NCBI GenBank assembly: GCA_947476255.1 | Contig: CANJPY010000042.1 | Location: 1-41,356 of the forward strand | Length of the DNA stretch: 41,356 nt | DNA from: Chthoniobacteraceae bacterium | GTDB taxonomy: Bacteria > Verrucomicrobiota > Verrucomicrobiia > Chthoniobacterales > Chthoniobacteraceae | Direction: 5' to 3' | Part shown: positions 15,821 to 24,797 of the stretch, piece after piece | Layout of the letters: each line of letters starts with the position of its first letter | Numbering within the stretch: position 1 is the first letter of the stretch | The notes under the pieces: model-generated | Told to the model about the DNA's origin: nothing | The model's database searches: none | The model's input: the letters and a program-made list of their open reading frames with translations, nothing else | Translations under genes and position numbers: made by a program

Positions 15821-17017
15821 TTATTTGAGGAGGATCGACGCCGCTTGCGCCACGTCCTTGTCTCCACGACCGGAGAGATTCGCCACAAGAATTTGGTCCG
15901 GGTTCATGGTGGGCGCTGCTTTAAGGACATGCGCGACGGCGTGCGCTGTTTCAAGCGCGGGAATGATCCCTTCGGTTTGGGAAAGGTGCTGGAACGCGCT
16001 CAGGGCTTCGTCGTCTGTGGCGAAAGCGTAGTCGATTCTGCCTTGATCCCGCAGGTAGGCGTGTTCTGGTCCGATGGCTGCGTAATCCAGGCCGGCTGAG
16101 ACCGAATGAGTGAGCTGAATTTGGCCGTCGTCGTCGGTGAGCAGGTAGGTGCGCGTGCCTTGAAGAACACCGAGCTTGCCGCCTTCAAATCGCGCGGCAT
16201 GTTCGCCGAGACGAATGCCGCGTCCGCCCGCTTCGACGCCAATCATCTTTACGTTTTCGTCGTTGAGAAAGGGCCAGAAAAGTCCGATGGCGTTGCTGCC
16301 GCCGCCGACACAGGCGACAAGTAGATCAGGAAGCCGGCCTTCGCGCTCGAGCACCTGACGGCGCGCTTCCTCCCCGATGACGCGGTGGAAATCGCGTACA
16401 ATCATGGGGTACGGATGCGAACCCAGTGCTGAGCCAAGAATGTAGTGAGTGGTGCGAACGTTGGTGACCCAGTCACGCATGGCTTCGTTGATGGCTTCTT
16501 TGAGCGTGGCTTGGCCGGCTGTGACGCCGACGACTTTTGCACCAAGGAAGCGCATTCTTGCGACGTTGAGTGCCTGTCGTTCCATGTCCACGGCGCCCAT
16601 GTAAATGACGCACTCCATGCCAGCGCGTGCACACACGGTGGCGGTGGCGACCCCGTGTTGGCCGGCGCCCGTTTCGGCAATGATGCGCTTTTTGCCCATG
16701 CGTTTTGCGAGAATGATCTGGCCCAGGGCGTTGTTGATCTTGTGCGCGCCCGTGTGGAGGAGGTCTTCGCGTTTGAAGTAAATTTTTGCGCCGCCCAGTT
16801 CGCGAGTGAGCCGTTCTGCGAAGTAGAGCGGCGTGGGGCGTCCTGCGAAATCCTTGAGGGTGGCGGCGAGTTCCTCTTGGAAGGTTTTGTCTTCCCGGGC
16901 TTTTGCATATTCCTCCGTCAACGTGTTGAGTGCGTCCATGAGGGTTTCAGGAACGAACATGCCGCCATAGGGGCCGAAGTGGCCGTGCTGGTCAGGAAGT
17001 TTTTGGAGGTCGGTCAT
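15821..17017 (-). CDS. trpB: Tryptophan synthase beta subunit
   Basis: 398 residues, PLP enzyme joining indole and serine to tryptophan. K93 in [15 protein letters not shown] is the Schiff-base lysine; E-rich [16 protein letters not shown] follows, and [11 protein letters not shown] is the phosphate-binding loop. The N-terminal [16 protein letters not shown] matches TrpB1, the form that pairs with TrpA. No trpA is adjacent, which is unusual because trpBA are often together. The gene starts at 17017, with the divergent yqeY beginning at 17159. The leader has no Shine-Dalgarno sequence. Confidence 0.96.
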   Translation of the reverse strand: MTDLQKLPDQHGHFGPYGGMFVPETLMDALNTLTEEYAKAREDKTFQEELAATLKDFAGRPTPLYFAERLTRELGGAKIYFKREDLLHTGAHKINNALGQIILAKRMGKKRIIAETGAGQHGVATATVCARAGMECVIYMGAVDMERQALNVARMRFLGAKVVGVTAGQATLKEAINEAMRDWVTNVRTTHYILGSALGSHPYPMIVRDFHRVIGEEARRQVLEREGRLPDLLVACVGGGSNAIGLFWPFLNDENVKMIGVEAGGRGIRLGEHAARFEGGKLGVLQGTRTYLLTDDDGQIQLTHSVSAGLDYAAIGPEHAYLRDQGRIDYAFATDDEALSAFQHLSQTEGIIPALETAHAVAHVLKAAPTMNPDQILVANLSGRGDKDVAQAASILLK

Positions 17018-17158
17018 ACGAGTAGATTAAGAAGTGAAAGGGGCCTGTGCCAATGCAAACCAGAGGGAGAGTGCAAGTCCTTGGCTTTTTTTGCCGCCCA
17101 GCGTGTTGGAGCGGTTTAAAGTTTTTATCTGTAGCGTTTGCGCTTAGGGTGGCGGGCT

Positions 17159-17611
17159 ATGGATTTTCAGGAGCGTATTGACGCAGATATCAAAGAAGCA
17201 ATGAAGGCCAAGCAGGCCACACGTTTGGGAGTGTTGCGCATGCTTAAAAGCGCCCTTAAAAATGCCGCTATTGAACAGGGCGGTGCGGACGCTCGTCTGA
17301 ACGAGGCCTCGGCGCAAGCGGTTCTTCGTAAGGAAGCCAAGAAGCGGCAGGACTCCATCGAGGGGTTTGTAAAGGGCGGTCGACAGGATCTCGCCGACAA
17401 GGAGCAGGAAGAACTGCAGGTTTTAGGGGATTATCTGCCCAAACAACTCTCTGCGGAGGAACTTGAGGCCTTGGTGTCCGGCGTCATTGCAGAATTGGGG
17501 GCGACTTCAAAAGCGCAGATGGGGCAGGTCATGAAGGCTGCGACTGAGAAGGCGGCGGGCCGCGCGGACGGGCGGGTCCTGAGCGCGATGGTGTCGTCGA
17601 AATTGGGTTAG
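17159..17611 (+). CDS. yqeY: YqeY/GatB-like protein
   Basis: 150 residues, starting MDFQERIDADIKEAMKAKQATRLGVLRMLKSALKN, the usual YqeY opening, followed by EAKKRQDSIEGFVKGGRQDLADKE and ending with GRADGRVLSAMVSSKL, the tail shared with the GatB/E C-terminal domain. The family has been suggested to bind tRNA or assist tRNA amidation, but no reaction is established. ATG 17159 fits better than an upstream alternative at 17138. It lies 32 bp before ispD on the same strand. Confidence 0.92.
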   Translation: MDFQERIDADIKEAMKAKQATRLGVLRMLKSALKNAAIEQGGADARLNEASAQAVLRKEAKKRQDSIEGFVKGGRQDLADKEQEELQVLGDYLPKQLSAEELEALVSGVIAELGATSKAQMGQVMKAATEKAAGRADGRVLSAMVSSKLG

Positions 17612-17643
17612 TGTTCTGCGGTAGGTTTCTTTTGTTCGTTCAG

Positions 17644-18330
17644 ATGCACGCGATTGTTGTAGCTGCGGGTTCTTCCCGGCGCATGGGGTTTGACAAGCTG
17701 CTGGCTCCGCTTGCGGGGCGCAGCGTCTTGTGGCATTCGATTCGTGCGCTGGCGAAATGCGCTGAGGTTACGGGTTTTACGCTTGTTGTTCGCAGTGAAT
17801 TGATTGTTGAAATGCGCGGCCTTGCGGAATCGGCGTCTTTGGGCAAAGCCGTGTCTATAGTGGAGGGCGGCGCCGAGAGGCACCTGTCGGTGAGTGCGGG
17901 TTTGGCCACTTTGGAGGAGGACGGTTTCGTGGCAATCCATGATGCGGCGCGGCCTTTGGTGACGCCAGAAGCGGTTGCGGGCTGTCTGGCTCTGGCACGG
18001 AGCACTGGGGCGGCAAGTTGCGCGGCGCCGGTGGCCGATACGCTCAAGCGCGGGGACGCGGCGGGACTGGTCGCTGGAGGCGTTGATCGGACGGGGCTTT
18101 GGGCGATGCAGACGCCGCAGATTTTTTCGAACCGGTTGATTCGCGAGGCGTATGCGCAGGTCCTCGAGGAGGGAGCGCTGGTCACCGACGAGGTGTCTGC
18201 GGTGGAACGGTTGGGGCGGCCGGTGGCGCTTTATCACAACGGGGAGTGGAATATGAAGATCACGTTCCCGCAGGATATTGCCCTTGCGGAGACGATCTTG
18301 GCGAGCCGGGGGAAAGCAGGGGAGGCATGA
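17644..18330 (+). CDS. ispD: 2-C-methyl-D-erythritol 4-phosphate cytidylyltransferase
   Basis: 228 residues. It makes CDP-methylerythritol from MEP and CTP in the non-mevalonate isoprenoid pathway. The nucleotide loop AIVVAAGSSRRMGFDKLLAPLAGRSVL contains the CTP-binding Arg/Lys residues, VAIHDAARPLVTPE is the metal-binding segment, and WAMQTPQIFSNRLI with TDEVSAVE completes the family pattern. ATG 17644 starts the first strand; 11 upstream codons are unlikely. Its stop overlaps the M16 peptidase start. Together with the polyprenyl synthase at 27387-28268 it indicates an MEP-based isoprenoid supply. Confidence 0.93.
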   Translation: MHAIVVAAGSSRRMGFDKLLAPLAGRSVLWHSIRALAKCAEVTGFTLVVRSELIVEMRGLAESASLGKAVSIVEGGAERHLSVSAGLATLEEDGFVAIHDAARPLVTPEAVAGCLALARSTGAASCAAPVADTLKRGDAAGLVAGGVDRTGLWAMQTPQIFSNRLIREAYAQVLEEGALVTDEVSAVERLGRPVALYHNGEWNMKITFPQDIALAETILASRGKAGEA

Positions 18331-19598
18331 GCGCCGGATCTCCGTACAAGGTGACGACGCTCGCCAATGGCGTGCGCATTGCAACGGCGTGGATGCCGCA
18401 CTTGCGAGGAGCGAATGTGGGGGTTTGGGTGGAGGTGGGTGGGCGGCATGAACGCAAGAATGAGGCGGGGGTGGCGCATTTTCTCGAACATCTGTTGTTC
18501 AAGGGAACATCGGCGCACTCTGCGTTGGAGTTGACGTGTGCGGTGGAGGGGGTGGGTGGATATCTCAATGCGTTTACGACGGAGGATCACACGTGTTATT
18601 ACGCGAAGGCCGATGCGGCTCATTTTGGGCGTCTCGCGGAGGTGCTCTTGGAAATGTATTTGGATTCCCAGTTCCCCGAGCATGAGTTGGAGCGCGAGCG
18701 CGGCGTGATCAGGGAGGAGATTATGTCCCTGAAGGATGTGCCTTCGCAATGGACCGAGGATTTGTTGTCGGAGAGTCTTTGGCCGGACCATCCGTTGGGG
18801 CGTCCGCTCACGGGAACGGTGGAGAGCATCGAGCGCATTGGGCGCGAAGATTTGTTGAGTTTTAGGAGAAGGCACTACACAGGACGGAATACCATTTTCA
18901 CGGTGGCGGGGCCCGTTCCGCATGAGGTGGTGTTGCAAAAGGTGAGGCGTTCTTTGGAGAGCCTGCCCCGGGGTGTGGCGTCGCGGCCATTGGTTGCGAG
19001 AGCCTCTCGGACGGGTGTTCGCGTGGAAAGCGAAGATACGGAGCAGGTGCATCTGGCGCTCGGGTTTCACACGTGCAGCCGGACGTCACCCGAGCGGTTT
19101 GCCCTCCGGATGCTGTCCGTGATGTTGGGAGAGAATATGAGTTCGCGGCTGTTTCAGACGTTGCGGGAGCGGTATGGGTATTGTTATTCGGCGCAGAGTT
19201 CCGTGGTGGCGCTGGCGGAGGCGGGGGCATTGTGTGTGTACGCTGATTTGGATCCCTCAAAATTGGAAAAGGCGCTGGCGGCGATTAGGCGGGAATGCGG
19301 CCGGTTTGCGCAATGCGCGCCCAGCAAGCGTGATTTAAACATGGCGGTCCAGTATGCCATCGGGCAAACGAGGGTGGCGTTGGATAGTGCGACGCAGCAG
19401 GCGGGTTGGATGGCGGAGTCGCTGATGGCGTTGGGCCGAGTGGTGGAGTTGGAAGAAGCGGAGCGCGCTGTTTTGGCGGTGACTGGGGCTGAAGTGCACG
19501 CGGTTGCGCGCAAGTGTCTGGAGTTTGGCATGGCGGCGGCGGCGATGGTCGGGCCCGGGATTTCGAAGGGCCAATTTGAAAAAATGGTCCGCGGTTAG
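18327..19598 (+). CDS. M16 family zinc metallopeptidase
   Basis: 423 residues. The inverted zinc motif HFLEH lies at 51-55, and E130/E131 (RGVIREEIMSLKD) supplies the distal glutamate, as in processing-peptidase-like PqqL/YmxG proteins. The C-terminal half is the second M16 domain (LALGFHTCSRTSPERFALRMLSVMLGENMSSRLFQTLRE), which ends with the RY-YCYSAQSS segment. No signal peptide, so it probably acts in the cytoplasm. It begins at ATG 18327 with a real purine-rich Shine-Dalgarno (GGGGAGG) inside the ispD end and a 4-bp overlap. Function is likely peptide turnover; the specific substrate is unknown. Confidence 0.92.
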   Translation: MSAGSPYKVTTLANGVRIATAWMPHLRGANVGVWVEVGGRHERKNEAGVAHFLEHLLFKGTSAHSALELTCAVEGVGGYLNAFTTEDHTCYYAKADAAHFGRLAEVLLEMYLDSQFPEHELERERGVIREEIMSLKDVPSQWTEDLLSESLWPDHPLGRPLTGTVESIERIGREDLLSFRRRHYTGRNTIFTVAGPVPHEVVLQKVRRSLESLPRGVASRPLVARASRTGVRVESEDTEQVHLALGFHTCSRTSPERFALRMLSVMLGENMSSRLFQTLRERYGYCYSAQSSVVALAEAGALCVYADLDPSKLEKALAAIRRECGRFAQCAPSKRDLNMAVQYAIGQTRVALDSATQQAGWMAESLMALGRVVELEEAERAVLAVTGAEVHAVARKCLEFGMAAAAMVGPGISKGQFEKMVRG

Positions 19599-19667
19599 AG
19601 GGGCCGAGACTGGGGGCCTTTGCGAACTTGTCGATCGGCAGGTGTAGACTGCTTATCACCCGAGGCT

Positions 19668-19715
19668 GCGCGTTACGCCTAGTGGCTATGATACGCGCCC
19701 GAAGGTTCGTTTTTT
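19668..19715 (+). terminator. Hairpin followed by T-run after the M16 gene (possible terminator or small RNA end)
   Basis: GCGCGT (19668-19673) pairs perfectly with ACGCGC (19693-19698) around a 19-nt loop. A short CGAAGGTTCG palindrome and six T (19710-19715) follow. It lies 70 bp past the M16 stop, before the convergent beta-helix gene. The stem is short and not directly next to the T-run, so a terminator call is weak. Confidence 0.3.
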
Positions 19716-19766
19716 GAAATTGGAGCGAGCCCGATAGTGATCACCGTGTGCGTCCTTCGCCGCATC

Positions 19767-20720
19767 CTATTGAGGCACTGTGCGGTTTTGGCGGCCGTCA
19801 TCGCGAATGCTGCGCGAGGATCCGGCGAAGGTATTGTTTAAAACTTTGTTGTGGTCGGCGAAGTCTCGGTCGTCGATGCTGCTGCCGAAGTTGTAACCCT
19901 TGTCCGCGTTGCGATAAACACTGCGGCCATTCCGGGATCCCAGCCAGACGCCGTAGGCGCCGGAGGACAGTCCTGCAAGGTTGAAGTGGTTGTTTTTAAT
20001 GGTGTTGCCAGAGGGTGTCTGGTGTCTCACCGTGCCACCCTCCCCGGAGTTTCGGTAGAGGTACACGCCGCCGTGCTGCGCATAGGAGAAGAGGTTGTCG
20101 CAAATCCGATTGCGCGCTGAACCGTCCACTGCCAACACCTCCCGGCTTGCTTTGGTTTCGAACACGTTTCCTTGAATGGTGTTCTGGGCACTTTCTGCAT
20201 CCAGATAGATCACGGTGGCAACGCTGGCACCCCGGAATTGACATCCCTCCACCCGGACCCGTGTCACCCCCGGAGCCAGATAGAGGGGGATGCGTCCCTT
20301 CGCTTCAAATTCAACATTTGAAAGTAGAATATTGTGCGGCGCCGCAGCTTGGGCGCGCTCCGTGTGGCCTTCGCTGTGCGAGGACTGCTTGACCGCCTCA
20401 GCCTGACCATTTCTTCCCTGTCCCATAATCCGCACGGATCCCCGGATCCTGCAGTTGCGGAGCACGACGTTCTCGGGCGGCCCGTTTCCTCCAGGCCGGA
20501 TGAGCACCTCTGTGGTTTTCCCGCCGTTGATCCATTCCCCATGCAGGTCGATGACTTTGTGGCTCTCTGTGATAACCAGAGATTCCATTTTCTCCGCGGG
20601 CAGGGGCTTTGCGCATCCCGCGAGGGCGAGCGTGATCAGCGCGAGGCTGGTTTGCTTCAGCGCCAAAGGATCGGAGGATTTGAGGACGGTTGGGACTTGA
20701 AAATTTATTATTTTCATCAC
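19767..20720 (-). CDS. Right-handed parallel beta-helix repeat lipoprotein
   Basis: 317 residues. The N-terminus holds a lipoprotein signal with lipobox LAGC after SLALITLALAGC, so the mature protein should be lipid-anchored. The body has beta-helix rungs with asparagine ladders: VVLRNCRIRGSVRI, ILLSNVEFEAKG, VRVEGCQFRGASV, NTIQGNVFETKA, NRICDNLFSYAQH, NTIKNNHFNLAG and NKVLNNTFAGSS. Such NosD/pectate-lyase-like folds bind or cut polysaccharide; no catalytic motif is assigned here. ATG 20720 gives a long n-region; a TTG at 20666 would give a more usual signal. It stands alone and convergent to the M16 gene, unlike the surrounding core genes. Confidence 0.75.
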   Translation of the reverse strand: MMKIINFQVPTVLKSSDPLALKQTSLALITLALAGCAKPLPAEKMESLVITESHKVIDLHGEWINGGKTTEVLIRPGGNGPPENVVLRNCRIRGSVRIMGQGRNGQAEAVKQSSHSEGHTERAQAAAPHNILLSNVEFEAKGRIPLYLAPGVTRVRVEGCQFRGASVATVIYLDAESAQNTIQGNVFETKASREVLAVDGSARNRICDNLFSYAQHGGVYLYRNSGEGGTVRHQTPSGNTIKNNHFNLAGLSSGAYGVWLGSRNGRSVYRNADKGYNFGSSIDDRDFADHNKVLNNTFAGSSRSIRDDGRQNRTVPQ

Positions 20721-20846
20721 GCCTTGGGTGGCTAGGGGAGCGATTTTCTGGGTGATTGGAGTGGGGGAGGGACGCCGTCGACGGGAGTGACGGCCACCGA
20801 GTTGAGCGCAAAATTAGTGTGGATTCTCGAAAAAGCGGCTCCCAAT

Positions 20847-20874
20847 TTGAAATTCCCAAAGAGCGAATTATCTT
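20847..20874 (+). promoter_or_regulatory. Candidate sigma-70-type promoter upstream of tig
   Basis: TTGAAA (20847-20852) and TATCTT (20869-20874) are separated by 16 bp, about 140 bp before the tig start. The 290 bp between the beta-helix gene and tig otherwise hold only a pyrimidine-rich leader and no second reading frame I would support. Confidence 0.35.
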
Positions 20875-21011
20875 GGAGAATCTGCGATTCCACCCCATTT
20901 ACAGGATTTCTGCGTTTGCAAAATCGTTTTGATGGTTATGCTCCGCACCCCCCTCAGCTTTTTCCCCATTTTACCCCCCACAGCCGCCTTTTTGATTTTC
21001 GCTTTTTGAAT

Positions 21012-22334
21012 ATGAACGCCGTTGTTGAAACACTGCCAAACTGTCTTGCCACCCTGCGTGTCGAGGTGGGTCCTGATCGGGTCAGCCAAACCCGCGAAAC
21101 GCTGGTCCATGAGTTTTTGAAAGATGCACGCATTCCTGGGTTTCGCCCTGGAAAAGCCCCGCGCGCCGTCGTTGAAAAGCGCTTTCAAAAGCAGATCTCT
21201 GAAGACCTTGAGTCCCGGATTCTCAACACAGGGCTTCAGGATGCGATTCGTGAAAAGGGACTGCGGGTGCTCCACGTGCAGAACGTGGAGGACGTGCGGT
21301 TGGAGGACAACACGTTCTCTTTTTCTGCGACGGTGGTGACTGTGCCCTCGTTCGATCTGCCGGATTACAAGGGAATTGCAGTAAGCGTGCCGGCGGAGGT
21401 CGTGGCGGATGCTGACGTGGAGGAAGCGCTCAACAGTCTCCGGGAGCGGCAGGCGGATTTCGTCGACATCACGGAGGACCGTGGCGCGGCGATGGAGGAC
21501 TTTGCGGTGGTGGATTACACTGGAACCATCGGCGGCAAACCGGTTCACGACGTTTTCCCCAAGGTGGGCAAGATTCTTTCTGAGAATGAAGGCTTCTGGC
21601 TGCGGATGACCGACGCCTCCTTTTTCCCCGGATTTTGCGCAAACCTCGTCGGAGCGAAGGTGGGAGAAAAGCGGGAGTTTCAGGTTGAAGCACCCGCAGG
21701 TTTCCCAATTGAAGGTTTCGGCGGACAGAAGCTCGACTATGTGGTCACGCTTAAGGAACTCAAGCAGCGCGTGCTGCCCGAGTTGAATGATGAATTTGCC
21801 CAGGGGTTTCTGCCTGGCAAAGGGCTGGCGGATTTGAAGGAAGTTGTCCTTCGCGAGATGGAGACGCGGAAAAAGGCGGAGATTGATGGCCTGAAGCGCG
21901 ACCAGATTATGCAGCATCTGCTTTCGCTTGTGGAGTGTGAGCTTCCCGAGGACATGGCCCGTGCAGAGTCCAATCGTGTGTTGAGCGAAGTGGTGCAGGA
22001 AAATCAGCGCCGGGGGGTGACGCAGGAAATGTTGAAGGAAAACGAGAAGGAACTCGTGGCCACGGCATCGCAGACGGCGCGCAACCGGCTCAAGGGCTCG
22101 TTTATTTTGAGCCGGATTGCCGAGCAGGAAAAGTTGGAGGCCAAGTCGGACGAGATTTTGGGCCGGATTGCCAATATGGCGCAGTCGGCGCAAATCACCC
22201 TTGAGAAAGCGGTGAAGGAAGTGCGCCGCCGCCGGATGATCCAGGAGATCGAGTCGGATATTATCACGGCCAAGGCCCTTGATTTTGTGGTCGAGAGCGC
22301 TACGGTGACGGTGACTGAAGCCAAGGCTGAATGA
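21012..22334 (+). CDS. tig: Trigger factor
   Basis: 440 residues. Ribosome-binding N-terminal domain with the signature IPGFRPGKAPRAVVEKRF (about 36-53), a central FKBP-type prolyl isomerase domain (VVDYTGTIGGKPVHD ... FPGFCANLVGAKVGEKREFQVEAPAGFP) and a long helical C-terminal chaperone domain. It binds nascent chains near L23 at the exit tunnel. ATG 21012 starts the normal N-terminus; the frame is open upstream but has no support. The leader (CCTTTTTGATTTTCGC) is pyrimidine-rich and lacks a Shine-Dalgarno sequence. tig-clpP-clpX is a widely conserved order. Confidence 0.96.
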   Translation: MNAVVETLPNCLATLRVEVGPDRVSQTRETLVHEFLKDARIPGFRPGKAPRAVVEKRFQKQISEDLESRILNTGLQDAIREKGLRVLHVQNVEDVRLEDNTFSFSATVVTVPSFDLPDYKGIAVSVPAEVVADADVEEALNSLRERQADFVDITEDRGAAMEDFAVVDYTGTIGGKPVHDVFPKVGKILSENEGFWLRMTDASFFPGFCANLVGAKVGEKREFQVEAPAGFPIEGFGGQKLDYVVTLKELKQRVLPELNDEFAQGFLPGKGLADLKEVVLREMETRKKAEIDGLKRDQIMQHLLSLVECELPEDMARAESNRVLSEVVQENQRRGVTQEMLKENEKELVATASQTARNRLKGSFILSRIAEQEKLEAKSDEILGRIANMAQSAQITLEKAVKEVRRRRMIQEIESDIITAKALDFVVESATVTVTEAKAE

Positions 22335-22355
22335 TTCGCCGGTGGCCGGCCATTC

Positions 22356-22388
22356 GTGTTGGATGCGGTGTTGGATGCGTGTTACAAT
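22356..22388 (+). promoter_or_regulatory. Tandem 12-bp repeat overlapping a candidate clpP promoter
   Basis: GTGTTGGATGCG is repeated perfectly head to tail at 22356-22367 and 22368-22379. TTGGAT in the first unit (22359-22364) lies 18 bp before TACAAT (22383-22388), a plausible -35/-10 pair about 180 bp upstream of clpP. The second unit sits in the spacer. The related motif GCGGTGTTG recurs at 22518 and 22532. Confidence 0.45.
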
Positions 22389-22501
22389 AATGTGGTACAC
22401 GTTCAATCTGCTTCGGAAGCGCGGTTTTCGGCAGCCGATGAAGTTTTTATCAACATAGCAGTATAGCAACAGAGAAGTCGCCGACCCGCTTGCGCCCTCA
22501 A

Positions 22502-22540
22502 CCGCGGTATTGCATCCGCGGTGTTGCGCTTGCGGTGTTG
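22502..22540 (+). repeat. Short repeats in the clpP leader
   Basis: CCGCGG at 22502-22507 and 22516-22521 flank 8 nt and could form a 6-bp hairpin. GCGGTGTTG occurs twice, at 22518-22526 and 22532-22540, echoing the promoter repeat upstream. They lie 30-70 nt before the clpP start and may act in mRNA folding or regulator binding. Confidence 0.35.
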
Positions 22541-22569
22541 GTCAGCAAAGGCACAAAGGTTTTAATTTT

Positions 22570-23280
22570 ATGTATGCGCCAAACAACAGCAGCGTTTTAG
22601 TTCCCTCGGCCAGCACCTACGTTCCGTATGTGGTGGAGCAAACGGGCCGTGGGGAGCGGTCCTATGACATTTATTCGCGTCTTTTGAAGGACCGGATCGT
22701 TTTTCTGGGAACGGGCGTGAATGACATGGTGGCAAACTCGGTGATAGCCCAGTTGCTTTTCTTGCAGATGGAGGACCCCAAAAAGGACATTCATCTTTAC
22801 ATTAATTCTCCCGGCGGGTCTGTGACTGCGGGTTTGGCGATTTACGACACGATGCAGTTCATGACGTGCGACGTAAACACCTACTGCATCGGAATGGCCG
22901 CCAGCATGGGGGCCGTCTTGCTTGCGGCCGGCACCCGCGGAAAGCGGTTTGCGCTGCCGAATTCAGACATCATGATTCATCAGGTGTCCGGCGGCGCGCA
23001 AGGAACGGCCAGTGACGTGGAGCGCACGGTGGAGTTCATGTTCAAGCTCAAGAAGCGTCTGATCCGGATTCTGGCCAATCACACCGGAAAAACAGAAGAG
23101 CAGGTCAAACTTGATTCTGACCGCGATTATTATATGAGTGCGGAAGAGGCGAAGGAGTACGGCTTGGTGGATGAGGTGGTGAAAAGCCGCAAGGAAATTC
23201 CAGGGCCTATCCGCAGCGAAAAAGCCATAGACAAGGGCGGGGAAAAGGCGGCAGACCGCCCTGAACCCGCGACCGAGTAA
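22570..23280 (+). CDS. clpP: ATP-dependent Clp protease proteolytic subunit
   Basis: 236 residues. Catalytic triad S112 ([14 protein letters not shown]), H137 (IMIHQVSGG) and D186 ([10 protein letters not shown]), plus the [20 protein letters not shown] segment. It forms the two-ring barrel that degrades proteins fed by ClpX, whose gene is 165 bp downstream. Length exceeds the usual 195-210 because of a charged C-terminal tail (about 208-236: [17 protein letters not shown]...). ATG 22570 matches the family start; upstream codons are ignored. The 235-bp gap to tig suggests its own promoter. Confidence 0.96.
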   Translation: MYAPNNSSVLVPSASTYVPYVVEQTGRGERSYDIYSRLLKDRIVFLGTGVNDMVANSVIAQLLFLQMEDPKKDIHLYINSPGGSVTAGLAIYDTMQFMTCDVNTYCIGMAASMGAVLLAAGTRGKRFALPNSDIMIHQVSGGAQGTASDVERTVEFMFKLKKRLIRILANHTGKTEEQVKLDSDRDYYMSAEEAKEYGLVDEVVKSRKEIPGPIRSEKAIDKGGEKAADRPEPATE

Positions 23281-23331
23281 GCGATGGGTGACTCAAGAAA
23301 CGGCCACGCATCCTGCTAGCTTAGAAACCCT

Positions 23332-23354
23332 CAGCAAAAACGGCAGCAAAAACG
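23332..23354 (+). repeat. Direct repeat in the clpP-clpX gap
   Basis: CAGCAAAAACG occurs at 23332-23342 and again at 23344-23354, 12 bp apart, roughly one helical turn. It lies 50 bp after clpP and could be a paired binding site or chance A-rich sequence. Confidence 0.3.
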
Positions 23355-23404
23355 TCAGGACGCCTGCTTTCAGGAGTCCGGAACCACCCAAAGTAAAAAC
23401 AGAG

Positions 23405-23430
23405 GCTAATCCGTCAAATGACGCATTAGC
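23405..23430 (+). promoter_or_regulatory. 26-bp inverted repeat just upstream of clpX
   Basis: GCTAAT-C-CGTC-AAAT-GACG-C-ATTAGC forms two perfect arms (6 and 4 bp) with one C-C mismatch, ending 15 bp before the clpX ATG. In RNA it would place a hairpin at the ribosome entry site; in DNA it is a candidate operator. No T-run follows, so it is not a terminator. Confidence 0.5.
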
Positions 23431-23445
23431 GAACGAAAGAACAAA

Positions 23446-24747
23446 ATGGCGCGCGCATCTAATTTAACCATGTGCAGTTTTTGCGGAAAGAGTCATGCCG
23501 AGGTGCGCAAGCTCATCGCGGGGCCGGGGGTTTACATCTGTGACAGTTGTATCAATGTTTGCAAAGGGATTCTGGACAAGGAGCTCAGCGATGAGCGCCG
23601 CAAGCAGTCGGTGAATCTGCGGGTTCCCAAGCCTGTGGAGATTCGTCGTTCGCTGGACCAGCATGTGATCGGGCAGGACCGAGCGAAGAAGGTGCTTTCG
23701 GTCGCGGTGCACAATCACTACAAGCGCATTTTGCACAATGGGGCAGGGGCGCTTGGCGGTACGATGGCGACGACCACCCAGATAGATTCCTTGAACGATG
23801 TGGAGATCGACAAGAGCAACATTTTGCTCCTTGGGCCGACGGGTTCGGGCAAGACACTTCTGGCGCGTACGCTGGCCCGGGTTTTGGATGTGCCTTTTTG
23901 CATCGCCGACGCGACAACGCTCACGGAAGCCGGTTATGTGGGGGAAGACGTGGAGAACATTATCCTTCGGCTGCTGCAGGCTGCGGAATATGACGTGAAG
24001 CGTGCCGAGATCGGCATCGTGTACATCGACGAAATCGATAAGATTGGGAGGAAGACGGAAAACGTTTCCATTACGCGTGACGTCAGCGGCGAAGGGGTGC
24101 AGCAGGCGCTGCTGAAGATTTTGGAGGGAACGGTTTGCAATGTGCCGCCTCAAGGGGGGCGCAAGCACCCGCATCAGGAGTATATTCAGGTGAGTACGGA
24201 CAAGATCCTGTTCATCTGCGGCGGGGCTTTCGTGGGACTTGATAAGATTGTCGAAAAGCGGCGCGGTAAAAACGCCCTTGGGTTCGGCGCCGCCTTGGCA
24301 GCCGCGAGTCAAGAGGGAGAAGAGGTGGCGACGAGTGAATTGCTCCGGCACGCGGAGCCTGAGGATCTCCTGAGTTTCGGGATGATTCCTGAATTTATTG
24401 GGCGTCTCCCGGTGGTGGCTGCTTTGGATCCTCTGTCGGAAGACGAGTTGATGGCCATTTTGACAGACACCAAGAACGCGCTGATCAAGCAGTACGCGAA
24501 GTTGTTGTCCATTGAGGGAGTGACGTTGAATGTGACCAAGGATGCGCTTCGGGCGATGGCCGAGCAAGCAGCCAAGAAGGGCACTGGGGCGCGGGCGCTC
24601 CGCTCGATGTTGGAGCGGATCATGCTGGATGTAATGTATGACATTCCGAGCCGCGAAGACGTCGCTGAGGTCACCGTTAATCGTGCTGTGGTCGAAGGAA
24701 AACGGCAGCCCACGGTGCGGCGCAAACAGGATAAAGACGCAGCTTAA
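23446..24747 (+). CDS. clpX: ATP-dependent Clp protease ATP-binding subunit ClpX
   Basis: 433 residues. The N-terminal zinc domain has C10, C13, C32 and C35 (CSFCGK ... CDSC). The AAA+ module shows Walker A GPTGSGKT (130-137), pore loop GYVGED, Walker [11 protein letters not shown], an RKH-like loop region in [11 protein letters not shown], and sensor 2 [15 protein letters not shown]. The ClpP-docking loop is LGFGA instead of the usual IGFGA. ClpX hexamers unfold substrates and pass them to ClpP. ATG 23446 has only a weak GAAAG upstream. It follows clpP as in most bacteria and is followed by an S41 protease 50 bp on. Confidence 0.97.
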   Translation: MARASNLTMCSFCGKSHAEVRKLIAGPGVYICDSCINVCKGILDKELSDERRKQSVNLRVPKPVEIRRSLDQHVIGQDRAKKVLSVAVHNHYKRILHNGAGALGGTMATTTQIDSLNDVEIDKSNILLLGPTGSGKTLLARTLARVLDVPFCIADATTLTEAGYVGEDVENIILRLLQAAEYDVKRAEIGIVYIDEIDKIGRKTENVSITRDVSGEGVQQALLKILEGTVCNVPPQGGRKHPHQEYIQVSTDKILFICGGAFVGLDKIVEKRRGKNALGFGAALAAASQEGEEVATSELLRHAEPEDLLSFGMIPEFIGRLPVVAALDPLSEDELMAILTDTKNALIKQYAKLLSIEGVTLNVTKDALRAMAEQAAKKGTGARALRSMLERIMLDVMYDIPSREDVAEVTVNRAVVEGKRQPTVRRKQDKDAA

Positions 24748-24797
24748 CCAGCAGGAGTCGGGCGCGCTCTGGTTTTAAACTGGAGCGAAGACTCTCG

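Noticed and set aside
18234..19070. 278-residue minus-strand frame opposite ispD/M16
   Set aside because: Shadow of two well-supported genes.
20868..22469. 533-residue minus-strand frame opposite tig
   Set aside because: Antisense shadow of trigger factor with His/Arg-rich composition and no motif.
23464..24567. 367-residue minus-strand frame opposite clpX
   Set aside because: Antisense shadow; composition rich in His, Arg and Pro, no domain.
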